A DNA stretch of 36,839 nt from Acidobacteriota bacterium (GTDB lineage: Bacteria; Acidobacteriota; Terriglobia; Bryobacterales; Bryobacteraceae). The position numbers and the translations under genes are program-made. Below, in pieces: positions 8,428-17,836 of the stretch. Where the stretch lies: contig JAJYCN010000014.1 of NCBI GenBank assembly GCA_021778335.1, forward strand, positions 1-36,839. Direction: 5' to 3'. The notes under the pieces are model-generated. The model ran no database searches, was not told the origin of the DNA, and worked only from the letters and a program-made list of their open reading frames with translations. Position 1 is the stretch's first letter. The number at the start of each line of letters is the position of its first letter.

Positions 8428-9341
8428 TGCCCGTTGAGCCGCGCGGCAAGCTCAGCGGCGATGCGCTTCGACAACAAATTGATGCGTTCCTCGGCCACGC
8501 CGTCCAGCGTCGGGACGGGCGACGGCTTTCCGTTGGGCGCCGTGGCGCCGTTCAGCGACTTCTCGTGCCGCGGATCGGGCAGGTTGAGTTTCTTCTTCAA
8601 ACGCACCAGGTCGCCCACCTTCGCGTCCGGAATGTGGGTCAAGGGCCGTCCAAGCTGCGCCGCCAGCATGATGGTCCGGCAGTAGGTGTCGAGCACCTCC
8701 GCCTGCCACTCGGCGTGGGTCACCGTGTCCGCCCAGCAGACGATGCCGTGATTGGCCAGAAGAATCGTGTTGTGGTCGGCCACGTAGGGAATCACCGTAT
8801 CGGCGAAAGCCTGGGTGCCCGGCGTGTCATAGGGAGAGACCGGCGCCACGCCGACGAACACTTCATATTCGGGTAGAACGCCCTGCGGCGGCACAGTCCC
8901 CGTAATGGAAAACGCGGTCGCGTGCGGAGGATGGCAGTGGACCACGGCGCGCGCGTCGCGATTGTGTTTGTAAATCGTCAGGTGAAGAAGAATCTCGCTG
9001 GTGTGCGGCGCCGCGCCGCAGACCCTCTGGTTGTTCAGGTCGACGAGCGAGATATCTTCCACGCGGAGATCGTATTTGCTGCGCAGCGTCGGCGTGCATA
9101 AGACCAGGTCGTCGGTGAGCCGGCAGGATATATTGCCCCCGTTGCCGTCGACGAACTCGCGCAGCCACAGCTTCTTTCCCACGGCGAGAATCTCTTCCTT
9201 CAAGGCCCGGGCGGGGGGGGAATGGAAGAGCCGCTCCGGCGGAGCCGACGGCAGCGCGCGCAGCCGTTCAATCTCCTCCCGGTAGCGCGAGACAATCTCG
9301 CGGACAATTGCATCGACATCGACGGAGGCAGAACTACCCAT
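8424..9341 (-). CDS. Class II aldolase/adducin family protein
   Basis: ALKEEILAVGKKLWLREFVDGNGGNISCRLTDDLVLCTPT, TSEILLHLTIYKHNRDARAVVHCHPPHATAFS, LLANHGIVCWADTVTHAEWQAEVLDTYCR. 4-bp tail-to-tail overlap (TTAG) with the M20 gene. Confidence 0.9.
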   Translation of the reverse strand: MGSSASVDVDAIVREIVSRYREEIERLRALPSAPPERLFHSPPARALKEEILAVGKKLWLREFVDGNGGNISCRLTDDLVLCTPTLRSKYDLRVEDISLVDLNNQRVCGAAPHTSEILLHLTIYKHNRDARAVVHCHPPHATAFSITGTVPPQGVLPEYEVFVGVAPVSPYDTPGTQAFADTVIPYVADHNTILLANHGIVCWADTVTHAEWQAEVLDTYCRTIMLAAQLGRPLTHIPDAKVGDLVRLKKKLNLPDPRHEKSLNGATAPNGKPSPVPTLDGVAEERINLLSKRIAAELAARLNGH

Positions 9342-9436
9342 GATCTGAGGATAACCGGTTCAACGCCGGAGCGTACGATCGTTTAGGCGCCCGGCCGCCG
9401 CCGCGCGCCCGCCGTAGTATCGTGGAGTCTGAACCC

Positions 9437-10276
9437 ATGCCTGTACGTGTCAATGGCGAAGTGTTGGACGACGCTTTGGTGGAAGAAGAAGCGCGCCGGC
9501 TTCGCCCTCATCTTGCCGCCGCCATGCGCGATGCCGCTCCCGGCGAACTCGAGCAACGCCTGCGCGACTGGTCGCGCGAAAACGTCATCGAGCGCGCGCT
9601 GCTCCGCCAGGCCGCCCTCGCCGATCCCGAACCGGTCCCGCCCCATGATATCGAAGCGGCGCTCGCCGGACAGACCAACACTCTGCCCGCGGAATCCGGC
9701 TGCCGGACCGCGGTCCTCACGCCGGAGGCCGAGCTTAACCTCCGCGTCGACCGCCTCGTCGCCCGCCACGCCGGACGCATCGGCGAAATCCGGCACAAGG
9801 ACATCGTCGCCTACTACCGCGCCCACCGCGAAGAATTCGAAATCCCGGAACTCGTCCACGCCGCGCATATCGTGAAACACACGCCGGAGGACAGCGACCC
9901 CGCGCCCGCGCTCGAATCCCTCCGCGCGGTAGAGGCCGAGCTCCAATCCGGCGCTCCCTTCGAAGAACTCGCCCGGCGGCATTCCGACTGCCCGGACGGC
10001 GACGGCGACCTGGGCTGGTTCCCGCGCGGCCAGATGGTGGAAGAGTTCGACGAAGTGGTCTTCAACCTGCCCACCGGCCAACTCAGCCCGATCTTCCGCA
10101 CCACCTTCGGATTCCACATCGCGCGTGTGATCGGCCGCAAGCCGGCCCATCCCGCCGGGCTCGAAGAAGTCGGAGCCGGCATCCGCGAACGCCTCGCCGA
10201 AGAGAAGCGAAAACGCGCCCTGGACCGCTTTCTGGACCACCTGCGCGCCCGCGCCGTCATCGAGACGCTGGCATGA
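9437..10276 (+). CDS. Parvulin-type peptidylprolyl isomerase (SurA/PrsA/NifM-like), no obvious signal peptide
   Basis: VNGEVLDDALVEEEARRL N-domain; parvulin core ELVHAAHIVKHTPE...AVEAELQSGAPFEELARRHSDCPDGDGDLGWFPRGQMVEEFDEVVFNLPTGQLSPIFRTTFGFHIARVIGRK. ATG 9437 with GGAG RBS. Confidence 0.9.
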   Translation: MPVRVNGEVLDDALVEEEARRLRPHLAAAMRDAAPGELEQRLRDWSRENVIERALLRQAALADPEPVPPHDIEAALAGQTNTLPAESGCRTAVLTPEAELNLRVDRLVARHAGRIGEIRHKDIVAYYRAHREEFEIPELVHAAHIVKHTPEDSDPAPALESLRAVEAELQSGAPFEELARRHSDCPDGDGDLGWFPRGQMVEEFDEVVFNLPTGQLSPIFRTTFGFHIARVIGRKPAHPAGLEEVGAGIRERLAEEKRKRALDRFLDHLRARAVIETLA

Positions 10277-11265
10277 GCTCGAACGTCCCCATCCACCACG
10301 AACCCGGCACGCCGCATCCCTGCTGCGCTCCCACCAAACAACGCGCCGCCCTGCTGAACCTCTCCCGCGAAAATTCTAGCGAGATGCCGCGCATCCGCTC
10401 CGGTTCCACCGATGGCATGATCCGGCTCGACGGCGGCCCGTTCCTGATGGGCACCGGCAGCGACGAAGGCTTCCCCGCCGACGGCGAAGGGCCCGTGCGC
10501 GAGGTCACCATCGATCCTTTCTTCATCGACTTCCGTCCCGTCACCGCCGGACAATTCCGCGAGTTCACCCGCGCCACCGGCTACCTCACCGAAGCCGAGC
10601 GCTTCGGCTGGTCGTTCGTCTTCAAAGGCCACATCCCGGCGGAACGGTATAGCGAATTAGTTGAGGATACCGTGCCCGCCGCGCCGTGGTGGTGCAAGGT
10701 GAGCGGCGCCTCCTGGCAGCATCCCGAAGGGCCGGACTCCTCCGTCGCCTCCCGCGAATCCTACCCCGTCACGCAGGTTTCCTGGAACGACGCGGCGGCC
10801 TACGCGGCCTGGGCCGGCAAACGCCTTCCGACCGAGGCGGAATGGGAATACTCGTCCCGCGGCGGCCTGGAACAAAAGCGGTTTCCCTGGGGCGACGAGT
10901 TAACGCCCGAAGGGCGCCATCTGTGCAACGTCTGGCAGGGCGAGTTCCCCGACATCGATCTCGCCGAGGACGGCTACGCCGGTCCGTGCCCGGTGGACGC
11001 GTTTCCCCCCAACGGCTACGGCCTCTACACAATCACGGGAAATGTTTGGGAGTGGTGCCGGGACTGGTTTCACCCCGCCTTCCATCTGTTCGCTACCCGT
11101 CACAACCCGGTGGGTCCTCCGGACGGGGCGTCGAAAATCATGAAGGGCGGCTCCTACCTCTGCCACGCCTCCTACTGCAATCGCTATCGCGTCGCCGCGC
11201 GCACCGCGAACACGCCGGACAGCGCCACGACCAACATCGGCTTCCGCTGCGTCCGGGACGTTTAG
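10273..11265 (+). CDS. Formylglycine-generating enzyme (SUMF1/FGE family) with both active-site cysteines
   Basis: IRLDGGPFLMGTGSDEGFPADGEGPVREVTIDPFFIDFRPVT, SWNDAAAYAAWAGKRLPTEAEWEYSSRGG, GNVWEWCRDWF, GGSYLCHASYCNRYRVAARTANTPDSATTNIGFRC (CxxxxC catalytic pair). ATGA overlap with the PPIase gene. Confidence 0.93.
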   Translation: MSSNVPIHHEPGTPHPCCAPTKQRAALLNLSRENSSEMPRIRSGSTDGMIRLDGGPFLMGTGSDEGFPADGEGPVREVTIDPFFIDFRPVTAGQFREFTRATGYLTEAERFGWSFVFKGHIPAERYSELVEDTVPAAPWWCKVSGASWQHPEGPDSSVASRESYPVTQVSWNDAAAYAAWAGKRLPTEAEWEYSSRGGLEQKRFPWGDELTPEGRHLCNVWQGEFPDIDLAEDGYAGPCPVDAFPPNGYGLYTITGNVWEWCRDWFHPAFHLFATRHNPVGPPDGASKIMKGGSYLCHASYCNRYRVAARTANTPDSATTNIGFRCVRDV

Positions 11266-11272
11266 TTCACCT

Positions 11273-11758
11273 CTACTTTTTGAACAGATTGTCGAACGCG
11301 GCGCGCGCGTCGTTCGGCGACTTCGGAGCCGGCGCGGCGGCGCGCGGGTTCACCACGCCCTGCTGCGCCACCGGGGCGGCGTCGCGAGCTACGGTCACCC
11401 GTGGGCTGAACAACGCGCAGTCGTTGGCCTGGTCCTTCGCCGCAATACGCGCCGGAATCGGCTTCAGACACTGGAACCGCGTCGAGGGCTCGAAATGCGC
11501 GCACTGCTTGCAGCAATGCAGCGCGGTTCCGCACTTCGGGCAGGTCGCCGGAAAGTCGGAACCCGTGGGCAGCGCCGTCGAGCAGTTAAAGCAGCGCGCC
11601 GCCACCACCGTTTGCACCAGACGCGGCAGCCGCGGCCCCGTTATGTCGATCGGGGGTTTCGGACCCGAAGGCCGTGGCCGGTCCTCCCGGCGGTCGCCAC
11701 TGGAACTGCGGCCCGAGTCCATGTACCCGCGTTGGCGGTACTTACGGTCATCGTCCAT
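11273..11758 (-). CDS. Zinc-ribbon-containing hypothetical protein
   Basis: CFNCSTALPTGSDFPATCPKCGTALHCCKQCAHFEPSTRFQCLKPIPARIAAKDQANDCALFSP: paired CxxC knuckles plus an extra CCxxC...C...C cluster; GGAG RBS upstream. Confidence 0.75.
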   Translation of the reverse strand: MDDDRKYRQRGYMDSGRSSSGDRREDRPRPSGPKPPIDITGPRLPRLVQTVVAARCFNCSTALPTGSDFPATCPKCGTALHCCKQCAHFEPSTRFQCLKPIPARIAAKDQANDCALFSPRVTVARDAAPVAQQGVVNPRAAAPAPKSPNDARAAFDNLFKK

Positions 11759-12053
11759 TGAGGTTTACTCCAGAGCGGCGCTCGCCGCTCCCGTTTCTTT
11801 CCCGCCCGCGCACGGGGCGGTACACCGTTCGCGTTCGGTCCACCGAGTCTCCTCCGGCAACACGAGACGGGAGATTCCCTTCGCCGCTTTCGATCCCATC
11901 CGCTAAAACAAACCCATTACGGGCCATCGCTGCGGATTTATTCGTTGAAGAGGATCAGGGGGTCGCCACAGGAACCACAACAAGGAGGGTATGAAGTTCC
12001 TGCCTTACGGCTCACCTCATATTTACCACGGATCGCTCCGCGAATCCAGTAAA

Positions 12054-14606
12054 TTATTCGCCCCCCCATTTCAACGGGCAGTGACACGGCCGCGTCAACG
12101 GGTCGTCATAGTGATTGGGACTGATCCGCAACGAGTAACCCAGCCTCCCGCTTCGCCTCGGAATATAAATGTCGGAGTAAGTATAGGTCTGCCCCTGCTG
12201 CCCGCTCGGCCGCAGCAGCATCACTTGCGTGTCTTCCAGCTTCCCCGTGGACCCGATGCGGCCGATCACCGCTTCCACGCGCACGTCGCTCGGCGACAGT
12301 CCGGCCAGGTCCACCACGGCGAGCAGCGGCACCGGCGTCCCCGTCAACACCGGCCCCGCCGGTCCCGCGCCGATATCGATAAATCTCACCTCACCCCAGG
12401 CGCTGTTGACCTGTTCCGTCCAGCGCGTAAAACTGCGCGCCGCCTCGAACTCGTTGGCGCGCATGTTGCTCCAGCCCATATGCGCCGGCCCGTACATCTC
12501 GTTCATGTATTCCTGGATCATCCGCAGACAATTGAACCGGGGCGTCGCGAAATGCAGGGATTGTTTCATGCGCCGCACCCACTCTTCCGGCACGCCCGCA
12601 TCGTTGCGGTCGTAATACATGGGAACGATCTCGTTCTCCAGCAGAGAATAGATCGCCCGGGCGTGGGCCTCGTCCTGCTCCGGCGAATAAGGCTCGCGGT
12701 CGCCGATCGCCCATCCGCCCGAGCTTTCGAACGCCTCGTCGAACCAGCCGTCGAGAATGCTCAGGTTCAGCACCCCGTTGATCGCCGACTTCATCCCGCT
12801 CGTGCCGCAAGCCTCCTCGCCCCGCCGCGGGTTGTTCAGCCACACGTCGACGCCCTGCACCAGTTCCCGCGCCACGTCCATGCCGTAGTCTTCGAGGAAA
12901 ACGATGTGCCGCGAAAGCTGGGGGTCGCGCGAAAGCTGCACAATCTCGCGGATCAGCATCTTGCCGGGCATGTCTTTCGGGTGCGCCTTCCCGGCGATCA
13001 CCACCTGCACCGGGCGCTTGGGATTGGTCAGAATCTGCTTCAGCCTGTCGCGGTCAAACAAAAGCAGCGTGGCGCGCTTGTACGTTGCGAAACGCCGGGC
13101 GAATCCGATGGTCAAGGCGTCCGGGTCGAGCACTTCCGCCAGACGCCGCTGCTCGCTCGGCGACGCCTTGCGGTTCAACGCGCTCGCGGTCGTCCGGTCG
13201 CGCACAAACATAGTCAGCGCGCGCTTCCGCCGGCGGTGCGCTTCCCACAGATCCTGGTTGGCTATGTCGTCCACCTGCTCCCAGATCTTGGCGTCCGTGT
13301 AGCCTTCCCGCCACTCCGGCGCCAGCGCCTGGTCGTATACCTGCGCCAGGTCCCCGCTCAGCCACGATGGCAGATGCACGCCATTGGTCACCGAAGTGAT
13401 CGGCACTTCCCACACCGGAAGTTTCGGCCACAGCCCCTGCCACATCGTCTGCGACACCTCGCGGTGCAGGCGGCTCACCGCGTTGCGAAGCGCCGAGCAG
13501 CGGAGCGCGAAAATCGCCATCGAGAACGGATCGCCGCCTCCCGCGCCCTCGTACCGGCCCAACTCCAGGAACTGGTCGAACGGGATCCCGTTGTCCCGGC
13601 AAAACGGCTCGAAGTAGGCGTACATCATGCCCGTATCGAACAAGTCGATCCCGGCCGGAACCGAAGTATGCGTCGTGAAAACATTGCCGCGCCGCGAGGC
13701 TTCCAGCGCCTCTTCAAACCGCAGCCCGTGCTCCTGCATCAGCAGCCGGATTCGCTCGAGCGCCAGAAACGCCGAGTGCCCCTCGTTCATGTGGAACACG
13801 GTCGGCTCGATGCCGAGCGCCCGCAAACAGCGCATGCCTCCGATTCCCAGCACAATCTCCTGACGAATGCGTTTGTCGTTATCGCCTCCGTAAAGTTGAT
13901 CGGTGATTTCGCGGTCTTCCGCCGAGGCGTTCTCCGGAATGTTGGTATCGAGCAGGAACAGACGCACCCGGCCCACTTCCATCACCCACACTTTGATCGC
14001 CACTTCTCCGCCGGGCAGCGTCACTTTCACGAACACCTCGGAGCCGTCCGCGCGCGTGTACGGCTTCACCGGAAGCGTGTAGAAGTCGTTCACGGGGTAC
14101 CGTTCCTGCTGCACGCCGTCCGGATTCAGACGCTGCGTCAGGTAGCCCTTCTGATAGAGCAGCCCGATCGCCACCAGCGGGAACGCCGCATCGCTGCACG
14201 CCTTCAGATGATCGCCGCTCAGCACACCCAGGCCGCCCGAGTAGATCTGCATGCAGTCCACCAGGCCGTACTCCATGGAAAAGTACGCGATCAGCCGGCC
14301 GTCGTTGTATTCGCTTTCGTTGCTCAGGTATTGATCCAGCCGCTGGCAGGCGCGGCGGTAAACGGCCAGGTACCGCGAGTCGCCCGCGGCCTTCTCCAGC
14401 ACCGTTTGCGACACCCGGCCCAGGAACAGAACCGGGTTGTGCCCGCAGGACTTCCACAGCACCGGATCGAGCCGGCGGAAAACCGCGCGCACGGAATGAT
14501 CCCAACTCCATAAGAGGTTGTAGGCGATCTCGTTCAGCCGCTCCAGTTTGGCGGGCAGCGCCGGCCGGACGAGAAATTCCTTGATGGGTTGGATCTGATA
14601 CGACAT
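12054..14606 (-). CDS. glgP: Alpha-glucan family phosphorylase (GT35), with DUF3417-type N-terminus
   Basis: LPAKLERLNEIAYNLLWSWDHSVRAVFRRLDP, YFSMEYGLVDCMQIYSGGLGVLSGDHLKACSD, VFHMNEGHSAFLALERIR, TTHTSVPAGIDLF, GKAHPKDMPGK, DVWLNNPRRGEEACGTSGMKSAINGVLNLSILDGWFDEA. Confidence 0.95.
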   Translation of the reverse strand: MSYQIQPIKEFLVRPALPAKLERLNEIAYNLLWSWDHSVRAVFRRLDPVLWKSCGHNPVLFLGRVSQTVLEKAAGDSRYLAVYRRACQRLDQYLSNESEYNDGRLIAYFSMEYGLVDCMQIYSGGLGVLSGDHLKACSDAAFPLVAIGLLYQKGYLTQRLNPDGVQQERYPVNDFYTLPVKPYTRADGSEVFVKVTLPGGEVAIKVWVMEVGRVRLFLLDTNIPENASAEDREITDQLYGGDNDKRIRQEIVLGIGGMRCLRALGIEPTVFHMNEGHSAFLALERIRLLMQEHGLRFEEALEASRRGNVFTTHTSVPAGIDLFDTGMMYAYFEPFCRDNGIPFDQFLELGRYEGAGGGDPFSMAIFALRCSALRNAVSRLHREVSQTMWQGLWPKLPVWEVPITSVTNGVHLPSWLSGDLAQVYDQALAPEWREGYTDAKIWEQVDDIANQDLWEAHRRRKRALTMFVRDRTTASALNRKASPSEQRRLAEVLDPDALTIGFARRFATYKRATLLLFDRDRLKQILTNPKRPVQVVIAGKAHPKDMPGKMLIREIVQLSRDPQLSRHIVFLEDYGMDVARELVQGVDVWLNNPRRGEEACGTSGMKSAINGVLNLSILDGWFDEAFESSGGWAIGDREPYSPEQDEAHARAIYSLLENEIVPMYYDRNDAGVPEEWVRRMKQSLHFATPRFNCLRMIQEYMNEMYGPAHMGWSNMRANEFEAARSFTRWTEQVNSAWGEVRFIDIGAGPAGPVLTGTPVPLLAVVDLAGLSPSDVRVEAVIGRIGSTGKLEDTQVMLLRPSGQQGQTYTYSDIYIPRRSGRLGYSLRISPNHYDDPLTRPCHCPLKWGGE

Positions 14607-14703
14607 CGCGAACTGCCTATTCTAGAACCCTGGTGCAGGGTTGGTAGTCGTTCGCTCCGGCGCCTTTTCTCGTCCGCCCCGGGTGGGCCGCTAAACTGGG
14701 AGC

Positions 14704-15663
14704 TTGCAACTGGCCCTTATCGGTTATGGCTCGGTCGGCCGCGCCTTCGCCCGCTTGATTGAGACGCAGCGCGATCGCTACCCGTTCCGCATCACGGCCA
14801 TCCATACGGCGAACCACGGCACTGCGTACGATCCCCAGGGCCTTCCCCTCACTCCGCGGTTCGGCCCTCCCGCAAGCTCGGTCGGCGAATTTCTCGACCG
14901 CGCCTCCGCTCACGCCGTTGTTGAACTCACAACATTGAACCCCGCCACCGGTGAACCGGCCATCTCTCATCTCCGCGCCGCGTTTGCGCGCCGCCTGCAC
15001 GCCGTCACCGCCAACAAGGGCCCGATCGCCCACGCCTACGCGGCGCTCGCCGCCGGGGCCAAAGCCGCCGGCGTGCAGCTCCGTTTCGAATCTACCGTCA
15101 TGGACGGCGCGCCCGTGTTCAATCTGGTCCGCAAAACCCTGCCCGCCGTCCGCGTCCTCGGCTTCACCGGCGTTCTGAACTCCACCACCAACATCGCCAT
15201 CGACGCGATGCACAAAGGGCTGCCGCTCGAAGACGGCATCGCGCAGGCCCGCCAACTGGGCATCACCGAAGCCGACGCCTCCTTCGACATCGACGGCTAC
15301 GACTCCGCCGTGAAAGCCGCCGCCCTCGCCAACGTGCTCATGGACGCTCGCCTCACCCCGCTCGATGTCGACCGCCGCGGCATCGGCCGCCTCACGCCCG
15401 AGCGCGTCGCCCAACTCGCCGCCTCCGGCAAAACCGTCCGCCTCGTCACCCGCGGCCGCAGCTCCGCCGGCCGCATCCACCTCCGCGTCCGCGCCGAGGT
15501 CATCGACCGCACCGATCCCCTCGCCCTCGCCGAACGCACATCGAACCTCCTGCTTCTGCACACAGACCTCATGGGCACCGTCGGAACCATCTGCCTCGCG
15601 CCCGGCGTCGAGCAGACCGCCTACGGCGTCTTCGCGGATCTCGTCGACATCCTCGGCCCCTGA
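14704..15663 (+). CDS. hom: Homoserine dehydrogenase (short form, no C-terminal ACT domain), TTG start
   Basis: LALIGYGSVGRAFARLIE NAD-binding start; VTANKGPIAHAYAAL; ESTVMDGAPVFNL; GFTGVLNSTTNIAIDAM; GITEADASFDIDGYDSAVKAAALANVLM. Confidence 0.9.
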   Translation: MQLALIGYGSVGRAFARLIETQRDRYPFRITAIHTANHGTAYDPQGLPLTPRFGPPASSVGEFLDRASAHAVVELTTLNPATGEPAISHLRAAFARRLHAVTANKGPIAHAYAALAAGAKAAGVQLRFESTVMDGAPVFNLVRKTLPAVRVLGFTGVLNSTTNIAIDAMHKGLPLEDGIAQARQLGITEADASFDIDGYDSAVKAAALANVLMDARLTPLDVDRRGIGRLTPERVAQLAASGKTVRLVTRGRSSAGRIHLRVRAEVIDRTDPLALAERTSNLLLLHTDLMGTVGTICLAPGVEQTAYGVFADLVDILGP

Positions 15664-15695
15664 GCATACGGCGCGATTCGCTACAATGCTGTCCC

Positions 15696-17747
15696 ATGCG
15701 GACGTCCGGACTGCCCGCCCGGCGGAACATCCTGGCGCTGTTCCCCCTCGGCCTCTGCGCCTTCCCGTTGCCGGCGCAGAGTCCACCCACCTCCCGTCCG
15801 CTGCCCCCGCCCATCGTCCGCGTCGAAGTGAACCTCGTCCAGGTCGATGCCGTCGTCACGGACCGCCACGGCCGCCAGGTCACCAATCTGAAAGCGGACG
15901 ATTTCGAAGTCCTCGAAGACAAGAAGCGCCGCCCCGTCGTCGGCGTCAACTACGTCCACAACGCCTCCATGCAACCCGCGAACGCCGCCGCGGCCAAAAC
16001 CACCATCGCCATTCTCGTCGACGACCTCAACCTCTCCTTTGAAAGCGTCGCGTACCTGCGCAAGAGCCTCACTAAGTTCGTCAATACCCAGTTGCGGCCC
16101 GGCGACGACGTGGCCATCCTTCGCTCGAGCAGTGGCTCAGGCGCCTGGGACGAGTTCACTTCCAACCCTCACGTCCTGCTCGAAGAGGCAGGACTCATTC
16201 ACTGGCTGCCCGCCTTGTGGTACATGCCCTACTTCGTCGACCAGCAGCCTCCCGCCTACCTCTCTTCCGGCCCGCCGCACCGCCCCACCGCCGCCGAGGA
16301 CTGGGATGTTCAGAGCGCCAGCAACGTCTTTACCGGAGGCACCCTCGGCGCGCTCCGCTTCATTCTCCAGGGCATGTCCGCCATCCCGGGGCGCAAAGCC
16401 GTCATCGTGTTCTCCGACGGCATCCCGCTGGTGACCGGCTACGGCGCCGATCCGATCGTGCTCGCCGCCTTCCGCTCTTTGACGGATCTGGCCAACCGCG
16501 CCGGGGTAGTCCTATACACCGTGGACGCCGCGGGCCTCAGCACGTTCGAACCGGACGCCGCGGTCATGGGCGTCTACAGCACGCAGTCCATCGCCGGCTT
16601 CATTTCGTCCACCGACGGACTCGTCTTCCTCGCTAACCAGACCGGCGGCATGTTCCTCAGCCAGTCCAACGATCTCAACCGCGAAATCGCAAAGGTAGAG
16701 AACGACCTCGATAGTTACTACCTGATCGGCTTCTCCCCGGCGCCCAACTCCCTTTCGCGCTACAGTCCGCCCTTCCACACGGTCCAGGTCCGGGTGAAAC
16801 CGCGCGGCCTCCACGTACGCAGCCGCCGCGGCTTCCTCGGCCTTCCCGACAGTTTCGCCGGCCCTGAACCGGAGCCGGCCGGCACGCGGCAACTCGTCCA
16901 GGCCATTTTCTCCCCCTTCGTCCGTTCCCAGGTGCCGGTGGTTCTCACGACGGACTACACTTACTCCGGCAACGCCGGCGACGTGCAGAACTTCTTGTAC
17001 GTCGAACCCCGCCGCCTGCGCCTCGCCAAACAACCCGACGGCGCCCGCGCCGGAACCCTCGATCTCGCCGTGTTCGCTTTCCGGCCCGATGGCACGGCGG
17101 CGGCCCATGTCACCGCCCGCGCCAAAATCTCGCTGAACCCCGCGCAGTATGAGGCCGCGCTGCGCCAGGGAATCGTCTACGGCTTCAAGTTCAACCTGCC
17201 GCCCGGCGCAACCTATCAAGTGCGCGCCGCCGTGCTCGACCGCGGCTCCGGAAGGCTCGGCTCGGCGAATCGGGTCCTGGTCATCCCGGGCCGGAAACAG
17301 GGACAAGCGGCGCTGTCGAGCCTCGAAATCGGCCCCATCGACGAGAGCAACCCGCGGGCCGGCGCCCAGTTTTCTCAGGCGTTCGTGACCCATCGGTTCC
17401 GTCCGGACGCCTGGCTCGGCTTCCGCTGCGCCGTCTTCGACCCGCGCACGGATCCGGCCTCGCGGAAAACGGCCCTGGTCGCCCAGCCTCTCATCTATCA
17501 CGACGCCAAACTCGTCTATACCGGATCGCCAACAAACCTCGACGCGGCCCCCAACCCCCAGGGCTCGATGGTCGTATCGGGCGCCGTCAAACTCAACCAG
17601 GCATTCTCACCCGGCGATTATTCGCTCGTGCTTCAGGTCACCGACACTCTGCAGCCCAGGAAGAAGATCCGCACCCGCCAGGCCTGGGCGGACTTCGCCA
17701 TCCGGCCGCCGCGACCCGACGCCGCCGCCACGATCCCCCAGCATTAG
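15696..17747 (+). CDS. VWA domain-containing protein (TIGR03436-type, acidobacterial), copy 1
   Basis: VRVEVNLVQVDAVVTDRHGRQVTNLKADDFEVLEDKKRRPVVGVNYV; TTIAILVDDLNLSFES; GRKAVIVFSDGIPL; LANQTGGMFLSQSNDLNREIAKVENDLDSYYLIGFSP. Confidence 0.9.
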   Translation: MRTSGLPARRNILALFPLGLCAFPLPAQSPPTSRPLPPPIVRVEVNLVQVDAVVTDRHGRQVTNLKADDFEVLEDKKRRPVVGVNYVHNASMQPANAAAAKTTIAILVDDLNLSFESVAYLRKSLTKFVNTQLRPGDDVAILRSSSGSGAWDEFTSNPHVLLEEAGLIHWLPALWYMPYFVDQQPPAYLSSGPPHRPTAAEDWDVQSASNVFTGGTLGALRFILQGMSAIPGRKAVIVFSDGIPLVTGYGADPIVLAAFRSLTDLANRAGVVLYTVDAAGLSTFEPDAAVMGVYSTQSIAGFISSTDGLVFLANQTGGMFLSQSNDLNREIAKVENDLDSYYLIGFSPAPNSLSRYSPPFHTVQVRVKPRGLHVRSRRGFLGLPDSFAGPEPEPAGTRQLVQAIFSPFVRSQVPVVLTTDYTYSGNAGDVQNFLYVEPRRLRLAKQPDGARAGTLDLAVFAFRPDGTAAAHVTARAKISLNPAQYEAALRQGIVYGFKFNLPPGATYQVRAAVLDRGSGRLGSANRVLVIPGRKQGQAALSSLEIGPIDESNPRAGAQFSQAFVTHRFRPDAWLGFRCAVFDPRTDPASRKTALVAQPLIYHDAKLVYTGSPTNLDAAPNPQGSMVVSGAVKLNQAFSPGDYSLVLQVTDTLQPRKKIRTRQAWADFAIRPPRPDAAATIPQH

Positions 17748-17786
17748 CAGTCACCCCGAAGCCGGACCCCACACCCGGTCTGCTAA
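17744..17786. terminator. Possible hairpin overlapping the VWA copy 1 stop codon: TTAGCAG ... CTGCTAA with inner GCCGG/CCCGG pairing
   Basis: ttagcag(17744-17750) ... ctgctaa(17780-17786), perfect 7-bp arms; no strong T-tract. Confidence 0.4.
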
Positions 17787-17836
17787 AATCCGTACCGGAA
17801 AACGCCCCGCTCCGTCTACTTAGCAGGAGGTTCCGC

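Noticed and set aside
11991-14513. 840-aa plus-strand ORF opposite glgP, with a Shine-Dalgarno-like aaggagggtATG at its start
   Set aside because: Antisense shadow of a clear GT35 gene; Arg/His/Pro/Gln-rich composition with no family motif; SD-to-ATG spacing of about 2 nt is too short.
14617-15786. 389-aa minus-strand ORF opposite homoserine dehydrogenase
   Set aside because: Gly/Asp/Ala-rich antisense shadow; the plus strand encodes clear HSD motifs.
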